DNA of 64,000 nucleotides from Gammaproteobacteria bacterium (GCA_040183005.1 JAMPIW010000007.1:1171314-1235313), one strand, 5' to 3'; counted from the stretch's first letter, positions 38,770 to 48,148 are shown. A program made the numbers and translations. Notes: generated by a model not told the origin, from the sequence alone.

Positions 38770-40272
38770 TTATTTTTTAGCCTCGGGAATCTTCAGCGCC
38801 AGCCATATCGGATCGCCACGGCGCTGCACTAGCAACGGGACGGCCTTACCCACCGGCAGTTCAGCGGACAGTTTCTTGAAATGCGCCGGGTTTTCCACCT
38901 TGACACCATTCAGCATGAGAATAATGTCACCGCTACGCACGCCCGCCTTCTGCGCCGGACCGTCCTTGATACGCTGCACCACCACGCCGCCCTTGGCCTC
39001 ACCTTCCATTTCCTTACGCTGCTCTGGGGTAAGGTCGGCCACCGCAATCGCCAGCCGCTTGTCAAGCACACCCCCTTCAGATGCGGGCTCGCCGAAGGCT
39101 TTGGCCTCTTCTTCCTCCGCCGGAAGTTCGCCGATGGCAACATGCAATACCAGCGGTTTGCGGTCGCGGATGACCTTTACCGGCACTTTTTGACCGATTC
39201 TGCTACTGCCCACCAAGGGTGGAAGCGCGGAGGAGCTGTCCACTTCCTTGCCGTCAAACTCGACGATGACATCTCCCACCTGCAAACCGGCCTTCTGCGC
39301 CGGGCTGTCAGGCAGAATCCGTGCCGCCAGTGCCCCGTTAGGGGTTTTCATGCCGAAAGATTCTGCCAATTCACGGGTGACATCCTGTACCAACACACCC
39401 AGCCAGCCACGCGTGACGCGTCCACTGGCCTTCAGTTGATCGACCACGTTCATTGCCAAGTCAATCGGAATGGAGAACGACAGGCCCATATAGCCACCGG
39501 TGCGACTGTAGATCTGGGAATTGACTCCCACCACTTCGCCATCGAGATTAAACAACGGCCCGCCCGAATTGCCGGGATTGATCGCCACATCGGTTTGTAT
39601 GAAGGGCACATAGTTCTCGCTGGGCAGGCTGCGGCCCACGGCGCTGACAATGCCGGCCGTCACGGTATGATCGAAATCAAAGGGCGAACCGATGGCTAGC
39701 ACCCATTCACCGGCCTTTAGCTCCCTGGATTTGCCGATTTTCACCACAGGCAGGTTATCCGCCTCAACCTTCAGCACGGCGACGTCGCTACGCTTGTCTG
39801 TTCCAATCAGCTTCGCGACCAGCTCGCGCTTGTCGCTGAGGCGCACGATAATTTCATCGGCATCCTTGATGACATGGTTATTGGTCAGCACATAGCCGTC
39901 GGGGGAGATAATAAAGCCGGAACCCAGCGATTTCCCGTTAAAGTCATCCGGCGCATCCTCGCCGTCGGGGCCGCCGCCATCTTTTTTGTCATCAAAAAAA
40001 CGTCGGAAAAAATCGTCGAAGGGTACGCCTTCCGGTGGGACGCCATGGGGCATCTTGCCGTGCGGCCCCTTCGGGCGGCCAGGCTGAGCCTTTTGCGTGG
40101 TGCTGATATTCACCACTGCGGGGCTTGTCGTCTCCACAATCCTGGTGAAATCCGGTAGCTCCCTGGCCTGAACGGAGGCCACGGGAAGCATTAACAGCAG
40201 CATGGATAACAACAGGCCAAACCTGCCGCCCATCACTGGTTTCGTTGTAAAAACTGACATGCTATGTGCCAT
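38770..40272 (-). CDS. Periplasmic serine protease of the DegQ/MucD (HtrA) family
   Basis: This periplasmic protease and chaperone removes damaged envelope proteins. It has a signal peptide ending near VASVQA, a trypsin-like domain with His in LTNNHVI, Asp in KRSDVAVLKV and Ser in NPGNSGGPLFN, and two PDZ domains (about 285-370 and 395-495). A Gly/Pro-rich loop (residues 65-85) contains the phenylalanine-rich FDDFFRRFFDD. The ATG at 40270-40272 with GAGGG upstream is preferred over the reading from 40284. The position after rseC makes it the mucD equivalent. Confidence 0.94.
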   Translation of the reverse strand: MAHSMSVFTTKPVMGGRFGLLLSMLLLMLPVASVQARELPDFTRIVETTSPAVVNISTTQKAQPGRPKGPHGKMPHGVPPEGVPFDDFFRRFFDDKKDGGGPDGEDAPDDFNGKSLGSGFIISPDGYVLTNNHVIKDADEIIVRLSDKRELVAKLIGTDKRSDVAVLKVEADNLPVVKIGKSRELKAGEWVLAIGSPFDFDHTVTAGIVSAVGRSLPSENYVPFIQTDVAINPGNSGGPLFNLDGEVVGVNSQIYSRTGGYMGLSFSIPIDLAMNVVDQLKASGRVTRGWLGVLVQDVTRELAESFGMKTPNGALAARILPDSPAQKAGLQVGDVIVEFDGKEVDSSSALPPLVGSSRIGQKVPVKVIRDRKPLVLHVAIGELPAEEEEAKAFGEPASEGGVLDKRLAIAVADLTPEQRKEMEGEAKGGVVVQRIKDGPAQKAGVRSGDIILMLNGVKVENPAHFKKLSAELPVGKAVPLLVQRRGDPIWLALKIPEAKK

Positions 40273-40317
40273 GATGTCCCTCATTTTGAACGTACTCCAT
40301 CGAGCCTGAAAACCCGC

Positions 40318-40815
40318 TTAAACTTCACTCTGCATACCGTGTAAAAACTCGACACGTGCCCCAGAAACTGCCACTTTGCGCAGCATCACGGGTTGATAAC
40401 GGCCATCATAACTGATCTTTCCCGCATACCGGCTTACCCAAAAAAAACCGCCCGCCAGACCAAGCAGGCCTGACACAACACTTATTGTCTCGGATGTGGT
40501 GATTTGCATTTGATTATTCAAGGCATCACCCAGTCCAGCGAATACCAGCAGAAGGACTATCGGAACCGCGTACATCGCCAAAGAGCCGCGCACCAGTGCA
40601 TTTTCCTCAATGCCGATCACCACATCATCACCGGCTTTCGCGGCGGTGGCGTTCAACACTCTGAGCCGGGCATATTTCACCCCAACCACCTTCGCCAGTG
40701 CGGTGGTGCCGCATCCTTTATTAGCGGCGCAACTGCCGCACACGCTGTTGCGGCGCGTCTCCACCCATGCGACATCGCCCTCAACCGCCACTACGCGTGC
40801 GTTTTCCTCGATCAT
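40318..40815 (-). CDS. rseC: RseC/MucC family protein of the sigma-E system
   Basis: RseC is an inner-membrane protein linked with the sigma-E operon and with reduction of SoxR. The 165-residue protein has a cytoplasmic cysteine-rich N-terminus (CGSCAANKGCGT), then two membrane helices at about 78-97 and 110-130. The start overlaps rseB by four bases. Its role in the stress response is minor or positive in known species. Confidence 0.9.
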   Translation of the reverse strand: MIEENARVVAVEGDVAWVETRRNSVCGSCAANKGCGTTALAKVVGVKYARLRVLNATAAKAGDDVVIGIEENALVRGSLAMYAVPIVLLLVFAGLGDALNNQMQITTSETISVVSGLLGLAGGFFWVSRYAGKISYDGRYQPVMLRKVAVSGARVEFLHGMQSEV

Positions 40816-41891
40816 TTCGCGGCCCCTGGGCTTTGATATTTGATCGATTTACCTATCATTTCCACCGTCGCCACCGGCACCTCGCCCACCACTGTCACCT
40901 GATAATCATTGATGCGGGTGCCATAGGCATTCGCCACCCCCATGCGCGAAACACCCACAAAGGGTGAGGCATGATGAGAATTGTTCTTTTCTATGAATAT
41001 GGAAACCGACGCCAAACCGTCCGTGAGCACCATATGATTCATGAATACCTGGCTATGCGGCACCTGATGCCGGTAATGCTCGGCAAGAACAAAGCCTCCC
41101 GGCATCCTGCCCACCCTCCAGCCTTCGCCGCCGGTCAACGGCTGCGATACCTGCGACCCATCCGAGGGAATGCCAGCCGGCTCACCATGTTTGGCGGGCT
41201 CCCGCATGGCGGGAGGTACCTTATCAAGCAGATCGAAGGTAATAAACATAACCTGCTCTATCGGAGCACCTTCTTCATTTAGCAAATCGGACTGCAGCAT
41301 GGTTCCCGTCTGCTGATCCAGCGAAACACGATAGCCATAGCGGTAATCATCCTTGGGAACAATATTGACAATACGCACCGGACGGCTCGCCGCCCTGCTC
41401 TCGCCGCCCGAGGAAAAACTATAATATTTCTCGATTTGATCGATTTGCTCGGGCGTCTTCGACGCCAACGACCGTGACGCACCCCGCTTCTCGATCACAA
41501 CCGACTTTTTATCCGTTGTGATGCGGGCGACACCCTTATCGCGGATAATTTCCCGCACCGGGCCGTTCAGCGAACTCAGTTTTTCGCGCTCGCCATTCTC
41601 ATCGGCAACGTGAACAATCTTCATTGCCGTCACTTGATCGCCACGCCGGTAAACAAACGTCCCCTCGAAATTAATCTTTTGGCTGGAATGGGACATTTTA
41701 TCCAGCCATTGGCGCACTTCCGCCGCCGTATCTCCGGCACGCGCAAGGGATGTAGTGACCACAAGCAGCAGCACCGCACCCCAAAGATACGCTACAGTTC
41801 TGGATAACCAACAGACAAAGAAAAAGGAAGGCCGCGCGCGCCCCCGCTCAGGCAGAGATACTCTCATCCGCTGGCCTCTAGGTATTTTCAT
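40812..41891 (-). CDS. rseB: Sigma-E regulatory protein RseB/MucB
   Basis: RseB is a periplasmic protein that binds the anti-sigma factor RseA and shields it from DegS until lipoproteins or lipopolysaccharide displace it. The 359-residue precursor has a signal peptide ending TSLARA, the LolA-like N-terminal domain (KINFEGTFVYRRGDQVTAMK), and a C-terminal domain with GWRVGRMPGGFVLAEHYRH and YGTRINDYQVTVVGEVP. It overlaps rseA and rseC by four bases each. Confidence 0.95.
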   Translation of the reverse strand: MKIPRGQRMRVSLPERGRARPSFFFVCWLSRTVAYLWGAVLLLVVTTSLARAGDTAAEVRQWLDKMSHSSQKINFEGTFVYRRGDQVTAMKIVHVADENGEREKLSSLNGPVREIIRDKGVARITTDKKSVVIEKRGASRSLASKTPEQIDQIEKYYSFSSGGESRAASRPVRIVNIVPKDDYRYGYRVSLDQQTGTMLQSDLLNEEGAPIEQVMFITFDLLDKVPPAMREPAKHGEPAGIPSDGSQVSQPLTGGEGWRVGRMPGGFVLAEHYRHQVPHSQVFMNHMVLTDGLASVSIFIEKNNSHHASPFVGVSRMGVANAYGTRINDYQVTVVGEVPVATVEMIGKSIKYQSPGAAK

Positions 41892-42463
41892 TCATTTGGG
41901 TTATAGCCTACTATCCTTGCAGATGGCAGCATTTCTCCCTGCATCACGGTGGAATATTGACTGTGATTGACCAGATAATCATTGAGTCTGGATTGTGTGG
42001 CAACCTCATCAACTACCAGCGGGGCCACTGACACCGACGGGCGATTGACACTTTGCATCTGCGCAGGAATCGCGGCCATCGTTTGCACGGCAGGGGTTAC
42101 GTCTCCACCCATATCAAAACTCACCACAGCCACCGCCGCCACGGAAGCAGCTATAGCCAGTCCAGCAAGGGGCTTGAGGAAGAAGGGAGCGGGTTTGTTT
42201 TTTTGCCGGGGAACAAAAGGAACAACTGAGGGAAGAGGCTGGGAAGTTTCGCTTTCTATCGCTGCCGAAACCCGGCTGGCGAGGTCATGCCGAACAACAG
42301 AGGGAAGATTATTTCTGAGAGCGTCGCCAATCAGATGGTAACGTTCCCAGCATTGCCTCAATTCCGCGCTCTGCTTCAAATCCTGGATAACATCCTGAGC
42401 GTCGCGCCCCGCCAGATCGCCATCCATCAGCGCCGAGATCTTTTCGTTGAGTTTTTCCGTCAT
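41888..42463 (-). CDS. rseA: Anti-sigma-E factor RseA/MucA
   Basis: RseA is a single-pass inner-membrane protein whose cytoplasmic part holds sigma-E inactive. The 191-residue protein begins with the family motif EKISALMDGDLAG, has the DLKQSAELRQCWERYHLIGDALR helix region, a membrane helix at about 93-112 and a periplasmic domain that ends in MLPSARIVGYNPNE. The ATG at 42461-42463 with AGGTGAG just upstream is preferred over the GTG three codons earlier. It lies 12 bases after rpoE. Confidence 0.95.
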   Translation of the reverse strand: MTEKLNEKISALMDGDLAGRDAQDVIQDLKQSAELRQCWERYHLIGDALRNNLPSVVRHDLASRVSAAIESETSQPLPSVVPFVPRQKNKPAPFFLKPLAGLAIAASVAAVAVVSFDMGGDVTPAVQTMAAIPAQMQSVNRPSVSVAPLVVDEVATQSRLNDYLVNHSQYSTVMQGEMLPSARIVGYNPNE

Positions 42464-42475
42464 ATATCTCACCTG

Positions 42476-43054
42476 TTACGACTCGAGCAGCGGCTGGAGC
42501 CTGCTATTTATTACTTCACGGGCCCGGAAGATCCGGGAACGCACAGTTCCCACCGGGCACGCCATCGCCTCGGCGATCTCTTCGTAACTCAGGCCTTCCA
42601 ACTCACGCAAGGTTATCGCCGTGCGCAAATCTTCAGGCAACTGTTCTATCGCCTCAAAAATCGTCTTTTCAATCTCATCCCGCAGCAGAAGATGCTCCGG
42701 CGTCGCTATTTCTTTAAGCTCCGTATCGCCCTCGTAGAGTTCGGCATCCTCAATCTCCACATCGGCGCCGGGTGGCCTTCGGCCTTGGGCGATCAAATAA
42801 TTCTTTGCCGTATTGATGGCTATCCGGTACAGCCAGGTATAAAAAGCGCTTTCGCCGCGAAAGCTGGGCAGCGCCCGGTATGCCTTCAGAAATGCCTCTT
42901 GGGACACATCAAATACTTCACTTGAATCACGGACATAGCGGGATATCAGCTTGATAATTTTATGCTGATATTTGAGCACAAGAATATCGAACGCCTTCTT
43001 GTCGCCACGCTGTACAAGCTGAACCAGCCGTTGATCGGTGCTTTCTTCGCCCAT
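42476..43054 (-). CDS. rpoE: RNA polymerase sigma-E factor (RpoE/AlgU)
   Basis: This extracytoplasmic-function sigma factor turns on envelope-stress genes. The 192-residue protein has region 2 (KAFDILVLKYQHKIIKLISRY, and the -10 binding FLKAYRALPSFRGESAFYTWLYRIAINTAKN) and region 4 (LPEDLRTAITLRELEGLSYEEIAEAMACPVGTVRSRIFRAR), nearly identical to AlgU/RpoE. The operon rpoE-rseA-rseB-rseC-degQ is complete. A promoter of sigma-E type lies upstream, which fits autoregulation. Confidence 0.98.
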   Translation of the reverse strand: MGEESTDQRLVQLVQRGDKKAFDILVLKYQHKIIKLISRYVRDSSEVFDVSQEAFLKAYRALPSFRGESAFYTWLYRIAINTAKNYLIAQGRRPPGADVEIEDAELYEGDTELKEIATPEHLLLRDEIEKTIFEAIEQLPEDLRTAITLRELEGLSYEEIAEAMACPVGTVRSRIFRAREVINSRLQPLLES

Positions 43055-43101
43055 CCGGGCACGTCCCCTTACGGCTTGAACAATTCCATATGCTCATTTC
43101 C

Positions 43102-43128
43102 GTAGACAATTAAGGTTTTATAGAGTTC
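43102..43128 (-). promoter_or_regulatory. Sigma-E-type promoter of the rpoE operon
   Basis: On the minus strand GAACTC (plus 43123-43128) is followed after 16 bases by TCTAC (plus 43102-43106), close to the sigma-E consensus GAACTT-N16-TCTGA. It lies about 50 bases before rpoE, the place expected for autoregulation. A TATAAT hexamer further upstream (plus 43147-43152) could serve a vegetative promoter. Confidence 0.7.
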
Positions 43129-43256
43129 GCCCAAAGGCGCCATTTATTATATTCTTGCTCTCACTTGCTGTGGCGTATACACACTCCTCACCAAAACACC
43201 GTAGAAACGGCACCGATCCTGGTAGGCAGCACAAAACCGGATAAAGAGCCGCACTT

Positions 43257-43273
43257 GCTGAAAAATTTTCAGC
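43257..43273. promoter_or_regulatory. 17-bp palindrome upstream of nadB
   Basis: GCTGAAAAATTTTCAGC is a near-perfect palindrome with eight-base arms, 33 bases before the nadB start. It could be an operator, but no dedicated regulator gene is next to it. Confidence 0.35.
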
Positions 43274-43305
43274 GTTCGCATAGCCAGTGATTATGCACAC
43301 AAACC

Positions 43306-44949
43306 ATGAGATCGCCAACCTTGCTTATGCAAAAGAATCAAAACCAGGATAACTACGATGTTCTTATTATCGGCGGCGGCGCCGCCGGGCTGAGCTTGGC
43401 ACTGCATCTGGCACCCCAGGCGCACATCGCGCTCGTCACCAAAGGCCCACTCACCGAGGGCGCCACGCTGTATGCCCAGGGCGGCATCTCGGCAGTTCTG
43501 GATGAAAGCGATTCTGTAGCATCACATGTAAAGGACACCCTGGATGCCGGTGCGGGGCTCTGCGACGAAAACGTAGTCCGATTTGTCGTCGAGCATGGCA
43601 GAGAGGCCGTCCAGTGGCTGATCGACCATGGCGTTCCTTTTACCCAACAGACACTCCCCGACGGCACCATCGACTACCACCTGACGCGCGAAGGCGGGCA
43701 CAGCCACCGGCGCGTCATACATGCGGCGGACGCTACAGGCCGAGCGGTGGAAACCACCCTGGAGCAGCAGGTCCGGCGTCACCCCAATATCAGCCTTTTC
43801 GAGCACCATATTGCCATTGACCTGATCACCGGGAGCAAATTGGGGCTCGATACCGAACGCTGCCTGGGCGCTTATATCCTGGACCGTACCGCCCATCACA
43901 TTCACGCCCTGAGCGCCCGCTTCGTGGTGCTGGCCACAGGCGGGGCCGGCAAGGTCTATCTCTATACCAGCAACCCCGATGTCGCCACCGGCGACGGTAT
44001 CGCCATGGCATGGCGCGCAGGGTGCCGGGTGGCAAACATGGAATTCATTCAATTCCATCCCACCTGCTTGTACCACCCCGAAGCGAAATCTTTCTTGATC
44101 ACCGAAGCGGTGCGCGGCGAGGGTGGACGGCTATTATTGCCCGACGGCACACCCTTCATGCACAAGTTTGACTCGCGCGGTGAACTCGCCCCGCGTGACA
44201 TCGTGGCGCGCGCCATCGACTACGAAATGAAACGTGTGGGCTGTGAATATGTCCTGCTCGACATCAGCCATAAGCCGGCAGACTTTATCAAACGTCACTT
44301 CCCCACCGTCTATACGCGCTGCCTGGAACTCGGCTATGACATGACCAAAGAGCCCATCCCCGTCGTCCCCGCCGCCCACTATACTTGCGGCGGAGTAATG
44401 ACCAACATGCTCGGCCAAACCGACGTAAAGGGCCTCTACGCCATCGGCGAGACCGCCTTCACCGGCTTGCACGGGGCCAACCGCATGGCCAGCAATTCCC
44501 TGCTGGAATGCCTGGTGTTCGCCAAGGCGGCGAGCGAAGACATTGCAGCCCAACTGGCCACAGCGCCCCTCCCCCCGCCGCTCCCCGCCTGGGATGAAAG
44601 CCGCGTCACCGATTCAGACGAAGAAGTGGTGGTGGCACACAACTGGGACGAGCTGCGACGCTTCATGTGGGACTATGTTGGCGTAGTACGCACCAACAAA
44701 CGCCTGGAGCGCGCCAAGCGCCGCATCGACTTGTTACTCAGCGAAATCGCCGAATACTACGGCAACTTCCGCGTCACCAACGACCTTATCGAACTGCGCA
44801 ACCTGGCGCTAGTGGCCGACTTGATCATCCGCTCAGCCATGCTGCGCAAGGAAAGCCGGGGATTGCACTACACACTGGACTATCCCGCGCCGGACACCAG
44901 AAAACCGCCCGTAAACACCGTGTTGGCGCCACTGCATCATTCAACCTAA
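43306..44949 (+). CDS. nadB: L-aspartate oxidase
   Basis: NadB oxidises L-aspartate to iminoaspartate, the first step of NAD synthesis. The protein has the FAD dinucleotide motif [17 protein letters not shown], the second FAD segment [14 protein letters not shown], the active-site region [18 protein letters not shown], the conserved [20 protein letters not shown] and [16 protein letters not shown] helical C-terminal domain ends the protein. Two starts are possible: ATG at 43306 (547 residues) or ATG at 43327, which is nearer the usual family start; neither has a strong ribosome binding site. It is divergent from rpoE as in E. coli. Its partner nadA lies at 49.5 kb. Confidence 0.96.
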   Translation: MRSPTLLMQKNQNQDNYDVLIIGGGAAGLSLALHLAPQAHIALVTKGPLTEGATLYAQGGISAVLDESDSVASHVKDTLDAGAGLCDENVVRFVVEHGREAVQWLIDHGVPFTQQTLPDGTIDYHLTREGGHSHRRVIHAADATGRAVETTLEQQVRRHPNISLFEHHIAIDLITGSKLGLDTERCLGAYILDRTAHHIHALSARFVVLATGGAGKVYLYTSNPDVATGDGIAMAWRAGCRVANMEFIQFHPTCLYHPEAKSFLITEAVRGEGGRLLLPDGTPFMHKFDSRGELAPRDIVARAIDYEMKRVGCEYVLLDISHKPADFIKRHFPTVYTRCLELGYDMTKEPIPVVPAAHYTCGGVMTNMLGQTDVKGLYAIGETAFTGLHGANRMASNSLLECLVFAKAASEDIAAQLATAPLPPPLPAWDESRVTDSDEEVVVAHNWDELRRFMWDYVGVVRTNKRLERAKRRIDLLLSEIAEYYGNFRVTNDLIELRNLALVADLIIRSAMLRKESRGLHYTLDYPAPDTRKPPVNTVLAPLHHST

Positions 44950-45034
44950 AAACGACAGTTGGACTGGGATATCAGGAAAAAAGGAGGGAGCAATCCCGAC
45001 GGCGCACACGCCGCCGTCAGGACCAAGAAGCGGA

Positions 45035-45319
45035 TTACAGCTTGATTGCCTTGGCAGCAAGCTTATTGCCATCTTTTTCAAAAGTCACCGTCACCTGCTG
45101 ATTCTTGGCAACGCCTTTGAGCAAGGCCGGCGTAGCAACAAACGTGATAGGCTGCCGGGTTTCGGCGTCCATCACAGTAAATGTGTGTGCCGCCGCATCC
45201 ACCGCAGTTACGGCGCCAATATGGGCGTTAGCTCCAGCCATGCTGCAAGACCATGCTGCGCCCGACCCCAACGCCATGCAAGCAGACAGTGCCACAACCG
45301 TCATCAATTTCGTCATCAT
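45035..45319 (-). CDS. Small periplasmic beta-barrel protein, function unknown
   Basis: The 94-residue precursor has a signal peptide (MMTKLMTVVALSACMALG, cleavage near GAAWS) and a mature domain of about 70 residues with strands GAVTAVDAAAHTFTVMDAE and NQQVTVTFEKDGNKLAAKAI. The pattern resembles small OB-fold proteins such as the CusF or DUF1344 families, but metal ligands cannot be assigned. The ATG pair at 45314-45319 with AGAGGA upstream is preferred to the long reading from 45445. It is divergent from the MarR gene and may be under the same operators. A hairpin at 44998-45020 may end the gene. Confidence 0.6.
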   Translation of the reverse strand: MMTKLMTVVALSACMALGSGAAWSCSMAGANAHIGAVTAVDAAAHTFTVMDAETRQPITFVATPALLKGVAKNQQVTVTFEKDGNKLAAKAIKL

Positions 45320-45447
45320 TGCGATCCTCTTGGGTAATTGCCGGAATTCAAGCATACACCTTTTGCCAAACTCATCAACCATACGAGTTGTATGAGATTT
45401 TTCATATTGCCCGCAGTTGCCTTGCGCAAGATGGATTGCGGCCATTT

Positions 45448-45485
45448 AGTAAACCATATTTACTTTATTAGTAAACCTGATTTAT
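45448..45485. promoter_or_regulatory. Two operator-like repeats upstream of the MarR-family gene
   Basis: AGTAAA-CCATA-TTTACT (45448-45464) is a perfect palindrome with six-base arms. A second, imperfect copy, AGTAAA-CCTGA-TTTATC (45469-45485), follows exactly 21 bases later, two helical turns. The location between the small periplasmic protein gene and the MarR gene suggests that the MarR protein binds here. Confidence 0.55.
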
Positions 45486-45523
45486 CATTACAGCAAGATA
45501 AACAAAACATCTTTTTTCCGCCC

Positions 45524-45967
45524 ATGAAAAACGATCCAGACAAACAACCCATTGCCAGATTGATGATTCTCGCGTTCAGGGGATTTGAGCAAAACTTGCT
45601 GTCCCAACTGGAAGCGCACGGAATTTGCGATATAACCCTGTCCGACTTCAACGTGCTGCGTCACCTCGACAGAGCGGGTCTACAGCTTACAACGCTGGCA
45701 CGACATGCCGGGCTCTCCAAGCAAGCCGCGGGGAAGATTGCCAAGGAACTTGAACGCAAAGGATATTTGAGGGTTGAAATGGATAAGGAAGATGGCCGGG
45801 CCAAATCGGTCACCTATACAAAAAAGGGACAACAACTAATTGAACAGTGCATTTCCATAGTACGGGCCATAGAACAGCACTATGAAACACTCCTGGGAAA
45901 AGACAAGTATCAAGATTTAAGGACATCCTTGACGACGCTTTTGAATATGGCCCCGGAGAAATCATAA
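45524..45967 (+). CDS. MarR-family transcriptional regulator
   Basis: The 147-residue protein is of MarR size with a winged helix-turn-helix: LSDFNVLRHLDRAGLQLTTLARHAGLSKQAAGKIAKELERKG is split here as helices 2-4, followed by the wing LRVEMDKEDGRAKSVTYTKKG and the dimerisation helix at the end. The start at 45524 (MKNDPDKQPIARL) is chosen because the longer reading crosses the operator region; its ribosome binding site is weak. The downstream DUF4336 gene is likely in the same operon and the target of its control. Confidence 0.85.
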   Translation: MKNDPDKQPIARLMILAFRGFEQNLLSQLEAHGICDITLSDFNVLRHLDRAGLQLTTLARHAGLSKQAAGKIAKELERKGYLRVEMDKEDGRAKSVTYTKKGQQLIEQCISIVRAIEQHYETLLGKDKYQDLRTSLTTLLNMAPEKS

Positions 45968-46010
45968 CCTTGAATACCTGCCAGAAGACAGTAAGAACAT
46001 GGAGATAATC

Positions 46011-46682
46011 ATGAAGAAAATCGCTGACAACATGTGGACCGTGGATAGGCCCTTCCGCTTCTTCATTGCCAATCTGGGCGTTCGCATGACAATCATCAAA
46101 CTGAACTCGGGCAAACTCGTGCTGCATTCACCAGTTTCATATGAGAACGATATAAGAAAACAGCTTGATCCAATGGGTGATGTATGTGCGATTGTGGCGC
46201 CGAATTGCATGCACAATCTGTTTTTATGCGATTGGATTAATGCCTACCCAAACGCAACATATTACAAACCACCAGGGATGCCGCAAATAAAAATATCGCC
46301 ACCAAAGGAAATAACTTTTGAGGATGATGCACCTGCGGCATGGCAAGGCGAACTTGAACAGCATATGGTCAAGGGAATGCCGCGATATAACGAGGTTGTT
46401 TTCTGCCACAAGGCAAGCCGCACTTTAATTTTGACCGACTTGGCATTCAATATTCACAGCACCAGTTCATCATCAGAAAAATTATTTCTACGGTTGAATG
46501 GAGCCTATCGACGCTTTGGTCCCACGCGCATATTCAAGACCTTCATAAAAGACAGGAATGCGTTCAAGACTTCCATTAACCACATACTTCAGTGGAATTT
46601 TGATAGCATCATCTTATCTCATGGCGAGATCGTATACCGGAAAGGTAAAGATCAATTCCGGGAAGCTTTTGAGTGGCTTTAA
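46011..46682 (+). CDS. DUF4336 family protein (metallo-beta-lactamase-like fold)
   Basis: The 223-residue protein starts MKKIADNMWTVDRPFRF and has the pattern of DUF4336 proteins: RMTIIKLNSGKLVLHSPVS, VCAIVAPNCMHNLFLCDWI, and FDSIILSHGEIVYRKGK near the end. The fold resembles metallo-beta-lactamases, but the HxHxDH motif is reduced to CMHN, so hydrolase activity is doubtful. The ATG at 46011 with GGAG upstream is preferred over 45999. It follows the MarR gene by 43 bases. The function is unknown. Confidence 0.75.
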   Translation: MKKIADNMWTVDRPFRFFIANLGVRMTIIKLNSGKLVLHSPVSYENDIRKQLDPMGDVCAIVAPNCMHNLFLCDWINAYPNATYYKPPGMPQIKISPPKEITFEDDAPAAWQGELEQHMVKGMPRYNEVVFCHKASRTLILTDLAFNIHSTSSSSEKLFLRLNGAYRRFGPTRIFKTFIKDRNAFKTSINHILQWNFDSIILSHGEIVYRKGKDQFREAFEWL

Positions 46683-46846
46683 CCTAAAAAAAGCTATTGA
46701 ACCGCGGAGAACGCAGAGGACGCAAAGAAATTCAGGGGGTTAGCGTAACAAGCACACCCACCCAGGGGGTGACTTGGTACATCTTGTCAATGTCTTGTTT
46801 TTCCTCTGCATTCTTTGCGTGCTCTGCGGTGAATCGCCGTTTTTGG
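46683..46846. repeat. About 160-bp dispersed repeat, copy 2 (opposite orientation)
   Basis: Read on the minus strand, this stretch aligns along its whole length with 33670-33831: the same ends (GGCGATTCACCGCAGAG and GCGGTTCAATAGCTTTTT), the same GGAAAAACAAG, GATGTACCAA and GTTACGCTAACC blocks, with scattered substitutions. It fills the space between the DUF4336 gene and the convergent nitroreductase gene. Confidence 0.85.
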
Positions 46847-46859
46847 GTTTATAGAGCGG

Positions 46860-47462
46860 CTAAAAATGATCCATAAAGAAAACCTCTTCTAGATCCAGTT
46901 GCCCACCACGCGGGCGCGGCTCCTGCATCTTTTTGCCGATGGCAATCATCATGCAAATAGCGTGATCGTGCGGTAATTGAATAAGGCGAGCCACAACGTC
47001 GAAGTCGAAGCCGTCCATCGGACAGGAGTCATAACCCATCTCCCTGGCGAGCAACATGATGCTCATGGCGGCCAGCGAGGCAGAACGCATACCTTCATCG
47101 CGCTGTGCCTGTTCATTGTTTGTGTAGTATTCGCGGATGCCTGTGACCATGTGATCCTGTATATGGGGCGGGGCATTGCGCGAGTAGCGTTGCGGATTTT
47201 TGTCCCAGGCTTTGAGATCCATACATACCACCAGCAACAATGAGGCGTCGGTGACCTGGGGCTGGCCCCACGATGCCTTGCGGAGTTCCGAGCGCAATGC
47301 GGGATCACGCACCTGAACAAAGCGCCAGTGTTGGATGTTGAATGCAGTGGGGGACAGGATGGCGTGTTCCATGAGCATGCGTATCTCGCTCTCGCTCATG
47401 CGGTGTTCCGGATCGTACACCTTTACAGAACGGCGCGTTTGTATGGCTTGTTTTACATCCAC
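46860..47462 (-). CDS. Nitroreductase family protein
   Basis: The 200-residue protein belongs to the FMN-dependent NAD(P)H nitroreductase superfamily. Typical elements are QTRRSVKVYDPEHRMSESEI at the start, SPTAFNIQHWRFVQV (substrate and FMN region), and REMGYDSCPMDGFDFDVVAR followed by ICMMIAIGKK near the end. Such proteins reduce quinones, nitro compounds or flavins; the true substrate cannot be told. The gene stands alone; a GGCGGGTTATTAACCCGCC hairpin lies before it. Confidence 0.9.
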   Translation of the reverse strand: MDVKQAIQTRRSVKVYDPEHRMSESEIRMLMEHAILSPTAFNIQHWRFVQVRDPALRSELRKASWGQPQVTDASLLLVVCMDLKAWDKNPQRYSRNAPPHIQDHMVTGIREYYTNNEQAQRDEGMRSASLAAMSIMLLAREMGYDSCPMDGFDFDVVARLIQLPHDHAICMMIAIGKKMQEPRPRGGQLDLEEVFFMDHF

Positions 47463-47517
47463 TTTTTTACCTCTTTAAAGATGGGGATGCGTGTTTTGTG
47501 TCGCTATGCGACGCTTG

Positions 47518-47540
47518 GCGGGTTATTAACCCGCCCTACA
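47518..47540. repeat. Short hairpin repeat GGCGGGTTATTAACCCGCC
   Basis: This 19-bp palindrome followed by CTACA resembles hairpin repeats seen in many proteobacterial intergenic regions. It lies between ruvA and the nitroreductase gene and may end ruvA transcription. Confidence 0.55.
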
Positions 47541-47542
47541 CT

Positions 47543-48148
47543 TTACTTCACAGCCGCCTGTAAGGCACGGCGTATGATTTCTTCGCTGGTGAGTCCGGCA
47601 GCATCTATCGCCTGCGCCATGCGACTCGCCTCCGGGGGTTTGTAGCCTAGCGCGATCAATGCGCTGATGGCATCGTTGCGCGGGTTGTTTTCCGTCGCAG
47701 TGATTACGCCGCCGCCCAGACCCAACATCTCTGTCGCGCTGCCCTTGATGGCAAGACGGTCACGCATTTCGATAATCAAACGTTCGGCGGTCTTTTTGCC
47801 TACGCCTGGCAGACGGATCAGCGTGGCGATGTCGTTATCATGCACACAACGGGCAAAGGCGTCGACGGAGATGCCTGACAATATGGCCAACGCCAACTTG
47901 GCGCCAATGCCACTGACCTTGATCAACTGGCGAAACAGAGTGCGCTCGGCCTCACTGGCAAAACCGAACAGAAGATGGGCATCTTCGCGCACCACCAGAT
48001 GAGTGAGCAGAGTAATTTCGCTGCCTGCGGCGGGCAGCTCATAAAAGGTAGTCATCGGTGCTTCGACTTCATAGCCGACACCCTGCACATCCAGCAGCAA
48101 ATGCGGCGCCTGCTTCCACAACAACTTGCCGTGTAAACGCCCGATCAT
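47543..48148 (-). CDS. ruvA: Holliday junction branch-migration protein RuvA
   Basis: RuvA binds four-way DNA junctions and recruits the RuvB motor. The chosen ATG at 48146-48148 gives 201 residues starting [20 protein letters not shown]; the longer reading to 48235 lies inside ruvC. Conserved segments are [17 protein letters not shown], the helix-hairpin-helix region [18 protein letters not shown] and [20 protein letters not shown], and the C-terminal RuvB-binding domain. It overlaps ruvC by four bases. No ruvB follows in the visible order; the next gene is convergent or unrelated. Confidence 0.96.
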   Translation of the reverse strand: MIGRLHGKLLWKQAPHLLLDVQGVGYEVEAPMTTFYELPAAGSEITLLTHLVVREDAHLLFGFASEAERTLFRQLIKVSGIGAKLALAILSGISVDAFARCVHDNDIATLIRLPGVGKKTAERLIIEMRDRLAIKGSATEMLGLGGGVITATENNPRNDAISALIALGYKPPEASRMAQAIDAAGLTSEEIIRRALQAAVK

